NCBI GenBank assembly: GCA_902801845.1
Contig: CADCJW010000003.1
Coordinates: forward strand, 62,001-126,000
DNA: 64,000 nucleotides
DNA from: an uncultured Eubacteriales bacterium
GTDB lineage: Bacteria > Bacillota > Clostridia > Christensenellales > CAG-138
Direction of reading: 5' to 3'
The notes beneath the pieces are model-generated. The model searched no databases and was not told the DNA's origin. It saw only the letters and a program-made list of their open reading frames with translations. Every line of letters starts with the position of its first letter. Within the stretch, counting starts at the first letter, position 1. This document shows, one piece after another, positions 15,985-25,118 of this stretch. The position numbers were made by a program, and so were the translations under genes.

Positions 15985-16012
15985 GGAGCCGCGCGCAAGT
16001 GCGGCTCCTTTG
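15985..16012 (+). terminator. terminator of the sodium-pump decarboxylase operon
   Basis: GGAGCCGC (15985-15992) pairs with GCGGCTCC (16001-16008) around an 8-base loop and is followed by TTTGCT. The T-run is short, so some read-through into the methyltransferase is possible. Confidence 0.65.
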
Positions 16013-16032
16013 CTAAGGATAAGGCACACAGC

Positions 16033-16641
16033 ATGATAGATACCAAGGATGTCATAGAATTTTTTGACCGGCTGGCCCCCACCTGGGACGCGGGCATGGT
16101 CCGCAACGAGCCGGTCATCGCCCGCATCCTGAACCTGGCGGGCGTCGGCCCCGGTCGGGACGCGCTGGACGTGGCCTGTGGCACCGGGGTACTGATCGGC
16201 GACTACCTCGGGCGGGGCGTCGCCTCCCTCACGGCCATCGACGTTTCCCCCGGGATGGTGAAGATCGCCCGGGAGAAGTTCGCCGGGGAGGCTCGGGTCC
16301 GCATCCACTGCGCCGATGCACAGATATGGGAGACGGACCGATCCTTTGACTGCATCCTGATCTACAACGCCTTTCCCCACTTTTCCGACCCCAAGAAGCT
16401 CCTAAAGACCCTGTCCCGCTTTCTTCGGCCCGGCGGCCGCCTCACCGTGGCCCACGGCATGAGCCGGGATCGGATCAACGCCCACCATCGGGGCGGCGCC
16501 AGCCACGTATCCAACGGTCTCATGCCCGCGGAGGATCTTGCCGCCCTCTTTGAGCCCTTCCTGAGAGTGGATCATGTCCTGGACGAGGCGGACATGTACC
16601 TGGTGTCCGGGAGCAAAAACGATGACGCAGAGGCAATTTAG
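16033..16641 (+). CDS. class I SAM-dependent methyltransferase
   Basis: 202 residues with a Rossmann methyltransferase fold: motif I is DALDVACGTGVLIGDYLGRG (about 42-61), then the acidic strand TAIDVSPGMVKIAREKF, the AD-Q motif region and IYNAFPHFSDPKKLLKTLSRFLRPGGRL, a UbiE/Methyltransf_11 style post-motif. Substrate cannot be told. ATG 16033 is preferred because the longer frame would start inside the preceding terminator; only a weak AAGGAT site precedes it. It stands alone between the decarboxylase operon and the rimP promoter, perhaps served by read-through. Confidence 0.85.
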   Translation: MIDTKDVIEFFDRLAPTWDAGMVRNEPVIARILNLAGVGPGRDALDVACGTGVLIGDYLGRGVASLTAIDVSPGMVKIAREKFAGEARVRIHCADAQIWETDRSFDCILIYNAFPHFSDPKKLLKTLSRFLRPGGRLTVAHGMSRDRINAHHRGGASHVSNGLMPAEDLAALFEPFLRVDHVLDEADMYLVSGSKNDDAEAI

Positions 16642-16663
16642 CTTGCCGCATGAGATTTTCCTC

Positions 16664-16692
16664 TTGCGCTTTTGGGCATACTATGGTATACT
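16664..16692 (+). promoter_or_regulatory. promoter of the rimP-nusA-infB operon
   Basis: TTGCGC (16664-16669), 17 bases, TATACT (16687-16692) with a TGG extension before the -10. Gives a leader of about 65 bases to the rimP GTG that contains the hairpin at 16722-16741. Confidence 0.75.
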
Positions 16693-16721
16693 GCCTGCGT
16701 TGGAATGAGAAACGAGTGTGG

Positions 16722-16747
16722 AGAGTGGGGCGACCCACTCTTTCCTT
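16722..16747 (+). promoter_or_regulatory. attenuator-like hairpin in the rimP leader
   Basis: AGAGTGGG (16722-16729) and CCCACTCT (16734-16741) form a perfect 8-bp stem with a GCGA tetraloop followed by a pyrimidine run (TTCCTT). It lies between promoter and rimP start, 18 bases before the ribosome binding site, so it may pause or terminate transcription of the nusA operon, for example as NusA feedback. Regulation is inferred. Confidence 0.55.
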
Positions 16748-16765
16748 ATGAGAGGGGGGAAGACG

Positions 16766-17236
16766 GTGAAGACCACGGAGCTCTGCGAGCAGCTGTGCCG
16801 GGAAACGGTGGAGAAGCTGGGGTTCGTCCTCTGGGACGTGGAGTTTCAAAAGGAGTTCGGCGACTGGGTGCTCACCTTCTACATCGACAAGGAGGGCGGC
16901 GTCACCATCGAGGATTGCGAAACGGTGAGCCGGGCCCTGGAGCCGGTGCTGGACGAAGCGGACCCCATCGAGCAGGCCTACACCCTGTCCGTCAGCAGCC
17001 TGGGTCTGGATCGGCCGCTGAAGCTGGAGAAGGACTTCGCCCGGAATCTCGATAAGCCCATCGAGGTCAAGCTTTACTCGCCCCTCAAGACCGCCTCCGG
17101 CAAGAGCCTGAAGCAGCTTCACGGCACCCTGGTGGGCTATGAGGAAGACAGCTTCGTCCTCCGCACCCAGGGGGGCAAGGAACACACCATTTTGAAGAAG
17201 GACGCGGCGCTCATCCGCCCGTATATCGAATTTTAA
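16766..17236 (+). CDS. rimP: ribosome maturation factor RimP
   Basis: 30S maturation factor, 156 residues, the normal length. Two domains: N-terminal alpha/beta ([51 protein letters not shown]) with the family IEDCE..SR signature and [13 protein letters not shown], then an SH3-like C-terminal domain ending [11 protein letters not shown] 16766 is chosen because AGGGGGG is seven bases upstream and homology begins here; the ATG at 16748 lies before that site. First gene of the nusA operon. Confidence 0.95.
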   Translation: MKTTELCEQLCRETVEKLGFVLWDVEFQKEFGDWVLTFYIDKEGGVTIEDCETVSRALEPVLDEADPIEQAYTLSVSSLGLDRPLKLEKDFARNLDKPIEVKLYSPLKTASGKSLKQLHGTLVGYEEDSFVLRTQGGKEHTILKKDAALIRPYIEF

Positions 17237-17262
17237 GAAGGACCAAGGGAAAGGACACGACA

Positions 17263-18318
17263 ATGAACGCAGATTTTATCGAGGCTCTCAACGCGTTGGA
17301 GAAGGAGAAGGGGATCAGCAAGGACGTGCTGCTCTCCGCAGTGGAATCCGCTCTGATCTTCGCCTACAAGCGCAACTATAACTCCCAGGGCAACGTGCGG
17401 GCCGAGATCGACGGCACCACCGGCGAGATCCACATTTACGCCAGCAAGACCGTGGTGGAGGAGGTCATGGACCCCACCGTGGAGATCTCCCTGGCCGCGG
17501 CCAAGAAGGTCAACGCCCTCTATGAGGTGGGCGACGTGGTGGAGGAGGAGGCGGATACCCGCAAGTTCGGGCGCATCGCCGCCCAGACCGCCAAGCAGGT
17601 GGTGGTCCAGCGCATCCGGGAGGCCGAGCGGGGCAACATCTACGAGGAGTACGCCGAGAAGGAGAACGAGATCCTCACCGCCATCGTGCAGCGGGTGGAG
17701 AAGGGCAACGCCTACGTGGAGCTGGGCAAGACCGACGGCATCCTGACGCCCAACGAGATGATCCCCGGGGAGACCTACGAGAACAACCAGCGCATCAAGG
17801 TCTACGTGCTGGAGGTCCGCAAGGACAACCGTGGGCCCCAGGTGGTGGTGTCCCGGACCCATCCGGGCCTGATCAAGAGGCTCTTTGAGATGGAGGTCCC
17901 CGAGATCATGTCCGGCGTGGTCCAGATCAAGTCCATCGCCCGGGAGGCGGGCTTCCGCACCAAGATCGCCGTCTATTCCACCGATCCTCAGGTGGACGCC
18001 GTGGGCGCCTGCGTGGGCCAGCGGGGCGCGCGGGTGGAGCGGGTCTGCAACGAGATCGCCAACGAGAAGATCGACATCATCGAGTGGGACGCGGACAACG
18101 CCATCTACATCGCCAAGGCCCTGAGCCCGGCGAAGGTCCTCATGGTCTACATCAACGAGGAGGAGAAGGCTGCCCGGGTCATCGTGCCCGACAACCAGCT
18201 TTCTTTGGCCATCGGCAAGGAGGGGCAGAACGCCCGCCTGGCCGCCAAGCTCACCGGCTGGAAGATCGACATCAAGAGCCAGAGCCAGGCGGAGACCGCC
18301 ATGGGCGGGGAGGCGTAA
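17263..18318 (+). CDS. nusA: transcription termination/antitermination protein NusA
   Basis: RNA polymerase-associated factor that controls pausing, termination and antitermination. 351 residues: N-terminal polymerase-binding domain (1-125), S1 domain (about 132-200, [31 protein letters not shown]) and two KH domains (about 205-345, with [19 protein letters not shown] and [23 protein letters not shown]). It lacks the C-terminal acidic repeats of proteobacterial NusA, as usual in Firmicutes. AAGGACCAAGGGAAAGGAC precedes the ATG; rimP is 26 bases upstream, rnpM seven bases downstream. Confidence 0.97.
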   Translation: MNADFIEALNALEKEKGISKDVLLSAVESALIFAYKRNYNSQGNVRAEIDGTTGEIHIYASKTVVEEVMDPTVEISLAAAKKVNALYEVGDVVEEEADTRKFGRIAAQTAKQVVVQRIREAERGNIYEEYAEKENEILTAIVQRVEKGNAYVELGKTDGILTPNEMIPGETYENNQRIKVYVLEVRKDNRGPQVVVSRTHPGLIKRLFEMEVPEIMSGVVQIKSIAREAGFRTKIAVYSTDPQVDAVGACVGQRGARVERVCNEIANEKIDIIEWDADNAIYIAKALSPAKVLMVYINEEEKAARVIVPDNQLSLAIGKEGQNARLAAKLTGWKIDIKSQSQAETAMGGEA

Positions 18319-18325
18319 GGATTTT

Positions 18326-18601
18326 ATGAAGAAGGTACCCATGCGCATGTGCGTGGCCTGCCGGGAGATGAAGCCCAAGAAGGAGCTCGTTCGGGTGGTG
18401 CGCACGCCGGAGGGCGAGATCGTCGCCGACGCCACCGGGCGTAAAAACGGCCGGGGCGCCTATCTCTGCCCTGCGGAGGGGTGCCTCAACAAGGCCATCA
18501 AGACCCGGGCCTTGGAGCGGGCTTTGGAACAGCCCCTTTCCGAGGCGGCGGCGGACTATCTCAGGCAGGTGATCCTCGGTGGCGGAAACGAAGCTGTTTA
18601 A
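18326..18601 (+). CDS. rnpM: RnpM/YlxR (DUF448) RNA-binding protein
   Basis: 91 residues matching Ylx[38 protein letters not shown] and [15 protein letters not shown]. YlxR, renamed RnpM, binds and inhibits RNase P RNA in B. subtilis. Conserved cysteines C9, C12, C48 and C53 sit where the family has a Cys-rich fold. Between nusA and the L7Ae gene as in nearly all Firmicutes, overlapping the L7Ae gene by 23 bases. Confidence 0.94.
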   Translation: MKKVPMRMCVACREMKPKKELVRVVRTPEGEIVADATGRKNGRGAYLCPAEGCLNKAIKTRALERALEQPLSEAAADYLRQVILGGGNEAV

Positions 18602-18893
18602 CTGCCTGGGCCTCTGCCGGCGGGCGGGGAAGTGCCAGAGCGGCGCCTTCGCCGCGGAACGGGCCCTTAAGACGGGCAAGGCGAAGCTGGTGCTGCTGGA
18701 AGAGAACGCCTCCGAGAACACGAAGGATCGGTTCTCGGCCCTGTGTGAGGGGCGAAAGGTGCCCCTTCGACTGGTCCCAGAGGTGGGACGGGCCATCGGC
18801 CGGGAGGCCCACGGGGTGATGGCGGTGACGGATATAGGATTTGTGAACATGATACTGGATGCGCTGGCATCCGAAACGGAAGTAGGGGGTTGA
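18579..18893 (+). CDS. L7Ae/L30e-family RNA-binding protein (YlxQ-like)
   Basis: 104 residues with the L7Ae/L30e/S12e/Gadd45 fold: [48 protein letters not shown]. Members bind kink-turn RNAs; the ylxQ product's role is not settled. GTG start inside the 3' end of rnpM, with GATCCTCGGTGG upstream; translation is probably coupled. infB follows four bases after the stop. Confidence 0.92.
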   Translation: MAETKLFNCLGLCRRAGKCQSGAFAAERALKTGKAKLVLLEENASENTKDRFSALCEGRKVPLRLVPEVGRAIGREAHGVMAVTDIGFVNMILDALASETEVGG

Positions 18894-18897
18894 TCGA

Positions 18898-21444
18898 ATG
18901 GCAAATTTCTTTGATACGGCAAACGTCGTCAAGACCGATGCGAAGACGCTGCTGGAAAGGATCAAGGCCGACAGGGACGCGCTCAACGAGCTGCTGTCCG
19001 CCGCCAAAGCGACGGAGACTCGGCTGATGGAGAAGGAGCAGCGGGAGCAGCGGGAACAGGCGGAGAAGGAGAAGGCCGAGCGGCTGAAGAAGTTCCTGGA
19101 GTCCGGCGAGAGCAACGCCTATGTGGGCGACGCCGCCGACCAGGAGCGGGTCGCCATGGCTCAGGATATGCCGAAGCCCCCCGTGGAGGAGAAGCCTCAG
19201 CCGGAGCCTGCCGCCCCGGCAGAGACGCCCGCGCCCCAGCCCACGCCGGTGGCGGCGCCCGTTCAGCCGGCAACCACCCCCGTGCAGAAGCCGGCCTACG
19301 TGGCCCGACCCGATGATCGGGGCCGGACGGAGGATCGTCCCCGTCGGGACAACGGCCCCCGATCCGCCGGTACGGACCGTCGGCCCGGAGACACCCGGCC
19401 CGCGGCTTCCGACAGGCCCCGCCGGGACAACGGTCCCCGGCTCGATCGGCCCCAGGGCGGCCCCAGCGGCAGCCGGGCCGTGATCATCAACCCCAGCGCC
19501 GGTTCCCGGGACCAGAACAAGAATCGGAACAACAACAACTACGACAAGGACAAGAAGGCGAAGAACAAGAAGGCCATGCAGAAAGAAAACGGACCTTCGG
19601 TGGTGTGGGACGAGTACGGGACCATGGGCAACCGCCGCAAGGGCAAGAACAGCAAGCAGGAAGTGGTGAAGCCCGCCCCGGTAGTCATCGACCACGCGGT
19701 CATCACCTCCGAGACCATCACGGTGAAGGAGCTGTCCGAGAAGATCGGCAAGCCCGCCGCGGAAATCATCAAAAAGCTCTTCCTGCTGGGCATCATGGCC
19801 ACCATCAACCAGGATATCGACTTCGATACCTGCGAGCTCATCGCTAGCGATTACAACATCACCCTGGAGCAGCAGATCGCCAAGTCCTATGAGGACGTGC
19901 TGGCGGACAACGCCCAGGAGGAGGATCGGGAGGATCAGCTTCAGCCCCGGCCCCCGGTGGTCACCATCATGGGCCACGTGGACCACGGCAAGACCTCCCT
20001 GCTGGACGCCTTCCGCCACAGCAACGTGACGGCGGGGGAGGCTGGCGGCATCACCCAGCACATCGGCGCCTATACCGTCATGTGTAAGGGCCGGCAGATC
20101 ACCTTTATCGACACGCCGGGCCACGAGGCCTTCACCTCCATGCGGGCTCGCGGCGCCCAGGTGACGGATATCGTCATCCTGGTGGTGGCCGCCGACGACG
20201 GCATCATGCCCCAGACCATCGAGGCCATCAACCACGCCAAGGCCGCCAACGTGCCCATCGTGGTGGCGGTGAACAAGATCGACAAGCCCGGGGCTGATCC
20301 GGACCGGGTCACCCAGCAGCTGACGGAGTACGGCCTGGTCTCCGAGGACTGGGGCGGCGACACCATCGTGGTCCCCGTGTCCGCCAAGAAGAACATCAAT
20401 CTGGACACCCTCCTTGAGATGGTCCTGCTCCAGGCGGACGTGCTGGAGCTCAGGGCGAACCCCAATCGGCTCGCTAAGGGCACGGTCATCGAGGCGAAGC
20501 TGGACAAGGCCCGGGGCCCCCTGGCCACCGTGCTGGTCCAGAACGGCACCCTGAAGAAGGGCGATACCATCATCGCCGGCACGGCCTACGGCCGTATCCG
20601 CGCCATGATCGACGACAAGGGCCGCATGGTGAACAGCGCCGGGCCCTCCACGCCCGTGGAGATTTTGGGCTTCAACGAGGTCCCCGAGGCCGGCGACATC
20701 ATGAACGTGGCCGACGCCGACAAGCTGACCAGGCAGGTGGCCGAGGAGCGCAAGGACAAGATCAAGGCCGCCCAGATCAAGGCCATGCAGAAGGTCTCCC
20801 TGGACGAGCTCTTCAACCAGATGGCCGAGGGCGATCTTAAGGAGCTGAACATCATCGTCAAGGCCGACGTGCAGGGCTCCGCCGAGGCGGTGAAGCAGTC
20901 CCTGGAGAAGCTCAGCAACGACGAGGTCCGGGTCCGCTGCATCCACAACGCCGTGGGCGCCATCTCCGAGAGCGACATCATGTTCGCCTCCGCCTCCAAC
21001 GCCATCGTCATCGGCTTCAACGTCCGACCCGACGCCACGGCCCGGGCCCTGGCGGAGAAGGAGAAGGTGGACGTGCGCACTTATCGCGTCATCTACAACG
21101 CCATCGAGGACGTGGAGGCCGCCATGAAGGGCATGTTCAAGCCGGTCTTCAAGGAGGTGGAGATGGGCCGTGTGTCCGTCCGCAACACCTTCAAGATCAG
21201 CGGCGTGGGCACCATCGCCGGCGCCTACGTCCAGGACGGCAAGGTGACCCGCAACGCTCAGGTCCGGGTGGTCCGGGATGGCGTTGTGGTCTACGACGGC
21301 AAGATCTCCTCTCTCAAGCGGTTCAAGGACGACGTGAAGGAGGTGGCCTCCGGCTACGAGTGCGGCATATCCTTTGAGAACTTCAACGACGTCCACGAGG
21401 GCGACGTGATCGAAGCCTACACCATGGAGCAGGTGGAGCGGTAA
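18898..21444 (+). CDS. infB: translation initiation factor IF-2
   Basis: GTPase that places initiator tRNA on the ribosome. 848 residues: a charged, Pro/Arg-rich N-terminal part with a coiled-coil segment (about 20-65) and disordered stretch to about 240, the IF2-N module near 275-330, the G domain from about 355 ([28 protein letters not shown]) and beta-barrel and C2 domains to the end. Longer N-terminal disordered arm than minimal clostridial forms, within family range. A weak hairpin follows before rbfA. Confidence 0.97.
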   Translation: MANFFDTANVVKTDAKTLLERIKADRDALNELLSAAKATETRLMEKEQREQREQAEKEKAERLKKFLESGESNAYVGDAADQERVAMAQDMPKPPVEEKPQPEPAAPAETPAPQPTPVAAPVQPATTPVQKPAYVARPDDRGRTEDRPRRDNGPRSAGTDRRPGDTRPAASDRPRRDNGPRLDRPQGGPSGSRAVIINPSAGSRDQNKNRNNNNYDKDKKAKNKKAMQKENGPSVVWDEYGTMGNRRKGKNSKQEVVKPAPVVIDHAVITSETITVKELSEKIGKPAAEIIKKLFLLGIMATINQDIDFDTCELIASDYNITLEQQIAKSYEDVLADNAQEEDREDQLQPRPPVVTIMGHVDHGKTSLLDAFRHSNVTAGEAGGITQHIGAYTVMCKGRQITFIDTPGHEAFTSMRARGAQVTDIVILVVAADDGIMPQTIEAINHAKAANVPIVVAVNKIDKPGADPDRVTQQLTEYGLVSEDWGGDTIVVPVSAKKNINLDTLLEMVLLQADVLELRANPNRLAKGTVIEAKLDKARGPLATVLVQNGTLKKGDTIIAGTAYGRIRAMIDDKGRMVNSAGPSTPVEILGFNEVPEAGDIMNVADADKLTRQVAEERKDKIKAAQIKAMQKVSLDELFNQMAEGDLKELNIIVKADVQGSAEAVKQSLEKLSNDEVRVRCIHNAVGAISESDIMFASASNAIVIGFNVRPDATARALAEKEKVDVRTYRVIYNAIEDVEAAMKGMFKPVFKEVEMGRVSVRNTFKISGVGTIAGAYVQDGKVTRNAQVRVVRDGVVVYDGKISSLKRFKDDVKEVASGYECGISFENFNDVHEGDVIEAYTMEQVER

Positions 21445-21456
21445 GCGACAGTGACC

Positions 21457-21482
21457 GGGGGCGTCTTTCGGCGTCCCCTTTT
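21457..21482 (+). terminator. weak intra-operon hairpin between infB and rbfA
   Basis: GGGGGCGTC (21457-21465) pairs with GGCGTCCCC (21470-21478) through seven Watson-Crick pairs and two G-U pairs, loop TTTC, then TTTT. It may terminate part of the transcripts inside the operon. Confidence 0.5.
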
Positions 21483-21502
21483 CTACGATAAAGGAGAAAA
21501 CT

Positions 21503-21874
21503 ATGGCAAACAATCGAACCGAGCGGCTCAACGAGGAGATCAAAAAGACCCTGTCGGGCATCATCTTCGACATGAAGGATCCCCGCATCTCCGCCATGAC
21601 CACCATTTCCGAATGCAGCGTGACGCGGGACCTCAAGTACTGCAAGGTCAGCGTTTCCGTATACGACACCGACGAGCAGGCACGGAAGGACACCATCGCT
21701 ACGCTGAACAACGCCGCCGGCCACATCGGCTGGGAGCTGGGCAAGCGGATGCAGATCCGGGCCATCCCCAAGTTCAAGTTCGTCCTGGACGAGGGCATCG
21801 CCTACAGCGTCCACATCGCCGACATCCTGAACAAGCTGAACCTGGACGGGGAGAAGCAGCCCGATGATCAGTGA
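21503..21874 (+). CDS. rbfA: ribosome-binding factor A
   Basis: 123-residue KH-like protein needed for 16S rRNA 5' processing and 30S maturation. Signature parts: RTERLNEEIKKTLSGIIFDMKDPRIS, VTRDLKYCKVSVSVY and the C-terminal PKFKFVLDEGIAYSVHIADILNKL. AAGGAGAAAACT precedes the ATG. Overlaps nrnA by 11 bases. Confidence 0.96.
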   Translation: MANNRTERLNEEIKKTLSGIIFDMKDPRISAMTTISECSVTRDLKYCKVSVSVYDTDEQARKDTIATLNNAAGHIGWELGKRMQIRAIPKFKFVLDEGIAYSVHIADILNKLNLDGEKQPDDQ

Positions 21875-22817
21875 CGCCCTTTCCTTTTTGAAGGAGCATG
21901 AAAGCTTCCTGCTCGTCGCCCATGTGGCCCCCGACGGGGACACCCTGGGCTCCTGCCTTGCTTTGCAGGGGCTCCTAAGGCAGCTGGGCAAGCAGGCCCA
22001 GATTATCTGCGACGACCCCGTGCCCCATCTGTACGCCTTCTTGCCGGGGGCGGCGGAGGTGCTCCCGGGGGACGCGGCCGTGGCAGCGGAGGCTTTGATC
22101 GCCGTGGACTGCGCCGATATCGGCCGCACCGGGAAGCAGTGGAACAGGGCGGGGGAGCGGCCCACCCTGTGCATCGACCACCACGTCACCAACCCTGGCT
22201 TTGCCCAGGTGAACTATATCGAGGATTGCGCCGCCACGGGGGAGCTCGTCACGCTGCTCTATGAGGCGTTGGACGAGCCCATCTCCCGGGAGGCGGGGGT
22301 GTGCCTCTACACCGCCATCGCCACGGACACGGGCAACTTCGCCTATTCCAGCGTCACCCCCAGGACCTTCGCCCTCATGGGCCGGATCATGGAGAGCGGC
22401 TTCGATCTGCCCGAATGCAACCGGCTCCTGTACCGAAACGAGCGGCTCCAAAAGCTCAGAATGACCGCCCGCACCGTGGAGAACGCCAAGCTCTACCGGG
22501 ACGAGCGGGTCATCGTGGGCACCCTCTCCAAGACGGAGACAGATGCCGTGGGCGGCCTCAAGGCCGACGCCGAGGGCATCATCGATCACCTGCGGGACGT
22601 GGAGACCGTGATCGTCGCCTGCTTCCTCCGGGAGGAGGGGGAGAACGAGGTGAAGATGAGCCTTCGCTCCAAGGGGAGGGTGGACTGCGCCGCCCTCGCC
22701 AAGGCGTACCGGGGCGGCGGCCACGTGCGGGCTGCCGGCGCCACCCTGTATATGCCCCTGGCGGAAGCGGAGAAGCGGATCACCGCGGCCCTGCTGGCCG
22801 CCTTCGACGAAGCATGA
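21864..22817 (+). CDS. nrnA: DHH-family phosphoesterase NrnA (nanoRNase / pAp phosphatase)
   Basis: Degrades short oligoribonucleotides and dephosphorylates pAp; 317 residues. DHH motifs: VAHVAPDGDTLGS, VDCADIGR, CIDHHVTN and TAIATDTGNFAYSSVTPRTF; the DHHA1 domain closes with YRGGGHVRAAGATL. These give the metal-binding Asp/His set. Located between rbfA and truB as usual in Firmicutes, with overlaps at both ends, so it is expressed with the translation genes. Confidence 0.94.
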   Translation: MISDALSFLKEHESFLLVAHVAPDGDTLGSCLALQGLLRQLGKQAQIICDDPVPHLYAFLPGAAEVLPGDAAVAAEALIAVDCADIGRTGKQWNRAGERPTLCIDHHVTNPGFAQVNYIEDCAATGELVTLLYEALDEPISREAGVCLYTAIATDTGNFAYSSVTPRTFALMGRIMESGFDLPECNRLLYRNERLQKLRMTARTVENAKLYRDERVIVGTLSKTETDAVGGLKADAEGIIDHLRDVETVIVACFLREEGENEVKMSLRSKGRVDCAALAKAYRGGGHVRAAGATLYMPLAEAEKRITAALLAAFDEA

Positions 22818-23698
22818 GCCGGGAAGGCGTGGTGCCCCTGCTGAAGCCGCCGGGCCTGTCCAGCTCCGACTGCGTGGTGGACGTGCGCCGCCTCTTCGGC
22901 GAAAAGCGGGTGGGGCATCTGGGCACCCTGGACCCGGGAGCGGCGGGCATTTTGCCCGTATGCGTGGGCCGGGCCGTGCGCCTCTTCGACTATCTGGTGG
23001 ACAAGGAGAAGACCTACCGCTTCGAGCTCATCCTGGGCGCCGCCACGGACACCCAGGACAGCTTCGGTCAGGTGATCGAGACGGGGGCAAGGGATATGGC
23101 CGCCGCCCAGATCGAAGCCGTTCTGCCCCGTTTTCGGGGCGATATCGAGCAGCTGGCCCCCGCCTATTCCGCCCTGAAAAGCAACGGACAAAAGCTATAC
23201 GACCTGGCCCTCCAGGGCAAGGCGGTGCCGGAGAAGCGCCGCCTGGTGACCATCCGGGAGCTGACGCTCTTGCGGCAGGAGGGGGAGGGGCGGTTCCTCC
23301 TGGAGATGACCTGTTCGAGAGGCACCTACGTGCGGACCGTCTGCCACGATCTTGGTCACGCCCTGGGCACCTGCGGCCACATGGGCTCCCTCCTTCGGAC
23401 CCGGTCCGGCCCCTTCACCGTGGAGCGGTCCTTCACCGTGGAGGAGCTCAGGGCCCTTCGGGAGGAGGATCGGCTGGAGGAAGCCCTCGTCTCCTGCGAG
23501 GCGGCGTTGATCCGGTTTCCCGAGCTGACCCTGCCCAAGGATCGGCTGATCCCCACCAAAAACGGCCTCCCCACGGACCTGCACGGCCCCGACCGTCGCC
23601 CCGACGGCCCCCTGCGGCTCTACTGCGACGGCGTATTTTTGGGCATCGGCAAGGTGGAGCAGGGCCGGGTGAAGCTGGCCGTACATCTGTATGAATAA
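22814..23698 (+). CDS. truB: tRNA pseudouridine(55) synthase TruB
   Basis: Makes pseudouridine 55 in the tRNA T-loop. 294 residues, start ATG 22814 overlapping the nrnA TGA (ATGA). Motif II is VGHLGTLD40PGAAGILPV, D40 being the catalytic aspartate; further family elements are KTYRFELILGAATDTQD, PAYSALKSNGQKLYDLAL and CSRGTYVRTVCHDLGHALG. A C-terminal PUA-like region is present. ribF follows six bases later. Confidence 0.96.
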   Translation: MSREGVVPLLKPPGLSSSDCVVDVRRLFGEKRVGHLGTLDPGAAGILPVCVGRAVRLFDYLVDKEKTYRFELILGAATDTQDSFGQVIETGARDMAAAQIEAVLPRFRGDIEQLAPAYSALKSNGQKLYDLALQGKAVPEKRRLVTIRELTLLRQEGEGRFLLEMTCSRGTYVRTVCHDLGHALGTCGHMGSLLRTRSGPFTVERSFTVEELRALREEDRLEEALVSCEAALIRFPELTLPKDRLIPTKNGLPTDLHGPDRRPDGPLRLYCDGVFLGIGKVEQGRVKLAVHLYE

Positions 23699-23704
23699 AG
23701 GTTT

Positions 23705-24631
23705 ATGAACGAACGAAGCAAACAACCGAGATCCGTCCTGGCTCTGGGCATGTTCGACGGGGTCCACCTGGGCCATAGGGCCCTGATCCATCAGGCCGCT
23801 CAGGCGGCCAGATCCCTGGACGCCCAGACCGTGGCCTTCACCTTCACCGACGCCCCGGGCAAGCTCCTGCATCTGCCGGTGACCAGCCTTTCCACCCCGG
23901 AGCAGCGAAGGGCCTGGCTCACGGAAGCCGGCGCGGACCGGGTGGACATGGTGGACTTTACCCAGGCCTTCGCGGATCTGTCCCCCGAGGCCTTCGTGGA
24001 CTATCTGCAGGAAAGATACCGTATCGCCGCCCTGGCCGCCGGGTTCAACTATACCTTCGGCAAGTACGGCGCCGGCACTGCAAAGACGCTGCGGGAGCTG
24101 GGGGAGGCCCATGGCTTTCAGGTCCTCATCGCCAAGCCCGTGCTGGTGGACGCCGAGCCCGTTTCCAGCACCCGCATCCGCACCCTGGTGAGCGAGGGGC
24201 GCATGGGGGAGGCCCGGGACCTGCTGGGCCGTCCCTACACCCTGACGGGTACCGTCATGGCCAACCGCCGCATCGGCCGCCGGCTGGGCTATCCCACGGC
24301 CAACCTGGAGGCGGGGGAGCAGCTCTTGCCCCCGGACGGGGTCTACGCCACCTTCGCCGAGGTAGAAGGCGTGAGCCGCCCCGCCGTGACCAACGTGGGC
24401 CGAAACCCCACGGTGGAAGGGAAGCGGCGGACCGTGGAGACCTATTTGCTGAACGAAGATATGTCCCTCTACGGGACGGAGCTGTCCGTGGCCTTCCTCA
24501 TGCGGCTTCGGGAGGAGGAGACTTTTCCCTCCCTGGAGGCCCTTTCCCGGCAGATCGGCCGGGACGTGGAAGCGGCCAAAAAAGTTTTTGATTCCGAGAA
24601 AAAAACTGTTTACAACCCGCAGGGTTTGTGA
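23705..24631 (+). CDS. ribF: bifunctional riboflavin kinase / FAD synthetase
   Basis: Phosphorylates riboflavin and adenylates FMN. 308 residues: N-terminal FAD synthetase domain with LALGMFDGVHLGHRALI and PVSSTRIRTLVSEG, then the flavokinase domain with GTVMANRRIGRRLGYPTANLE, PPDGVYATF and TNVGRNPTVEG. Follows truB by six bases without an obvious strong ribosome binding site (AAAGG at seven). The rpsO promoter overlaps its 3' end. Confidence 0.96.
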   Translation: MNERSKQPRSVLALGMFDGVHLGHRALIHQAAQAARSLDAQTVAFTFTDAPGKLLHLPVTSLSTPEQRRAWLTEAGADRVDMVDFTQAFADLSPEAFVDYLQERYRIAALAAGFNYTFGKYGAGTAKTLRELGEAHGFQVLIAKPVLVDAEPVSSTRIRTLVSEGRMGEARDLLGRPYTLTGTVMANRRIGRRLGYPTANLEAGEQLLPPDGVYATFAEVEGVSRPAVTNVGRNPTVEGKRRTVETYLLNEDMSLYGTELSVAFLMRLREEETFPSLEALSRQIGRDVEAAKKVFDSEKKTVYNPQGL

Positions 24632-24637
24632 TACAGT
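24609..24637 (+). promoter_or_regulatory. promoter of rpsO
   Basis: TTTACA (24609-24614), 17 bases, TACAGT (24632-24637) with a TGA extension before the -10. The -35 is inside ribF; the -10 directly follows its stop codon. Confidence 0.6.
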
Positions 24638-24644
24638 ATCACAG

Positions 24645-24742
24645 GTCAAAACCGCATACTGGGTCCAAGCGCATCTCCGGGCCGTTTCGGCCTTCACTTT
24701 CGCTCAGTTTGCGGGGCTAAAATAAAAGGAGGATATATACCC
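24645..24742 (+). promoter_or_regulatory. rpsO leader, candidate S15 autoregulatory RNA
   Basis: About 100 bases of transcribed leader hold a GGGCCGTTTCGGCC hairpin (24677-24690) and further GC-rich complementarity before AAAGGAGG. S15 controls its own mRNA through leader structures in several bacterial groups, so such a role is plausible; no specific class was recognised. Confidence 0.4.
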
Positions 24743-24997
24743 ATGACCAAACAGGAAATCATCGCCAAGCATGCCCTCCACGAGGGCGACACCGGTTCCC
24801 CCGAGGTGCAGATCGCGCTGCTTACCGAGCGGATCAACCACCTCAACGAGCACCTTGCCAACAACAAGAACGACCATCACAGCCGTCGCGGCCTTCTCAA
24901 GATGGTCGGTCAGCGCCGGGGCCTTCTCAACTACCTGAAGGAGAAGGACATCGAGCGGTATCGTGCCATCCTGGCAGCTCTGAATCTCAGAAAGTAA
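24743..24997 (+). CDS. rpsO: 30S ribosomal protein S15
   Basis: 84 residues, about the usual 85-89. Characteristic S15 parts: [48 protein letters not shown] and [13 protein letters not shown]. The four-helix protein binds the 16S central domain. AAAGGAGGATAT precedes the ATG. A strong terminator follows the stop. Confidence 0.98.
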   Translation: MTKQEIIAKHALHEGDTGSPEVQIALLTERINHLNEHLANNKNDHHSRRGLLKMVGQRRGLLNYLKEKDIERYRAILAALNLRK

Positions 24998-25008
24998 CGA
25001 CAAGGCAG

Positions 25009-25039
25009 GGAGGCGGGCGAAAAACCCGCCTCCGTTTTT
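25009..25039 (+). terminator. rho-independent terminator after rpsO
   Basis: Perfect 9-bp stem GGAGGCGGG (25009-25017) / CCCGCCTCC (25025-25033), loop CGAAAAA, then GTTTTT. Separates rpsO from pnp. Confidence 0.9.
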
Positions 25040-25118
25040 GGGCGCTCCTTCCTCCTTGGCGCTTGAAAACGGGCTCACATGAAATAGGCATTAATTAAGA
25101 AAGAGGATATAAAGAGGA

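Noticed and set aside
18667..21798. A 1043-codon minus-strand frame across infB
   Set aside because: Same shadow effect; it also spans three genes with clear identity on the plus strand. No start signal or family motif.
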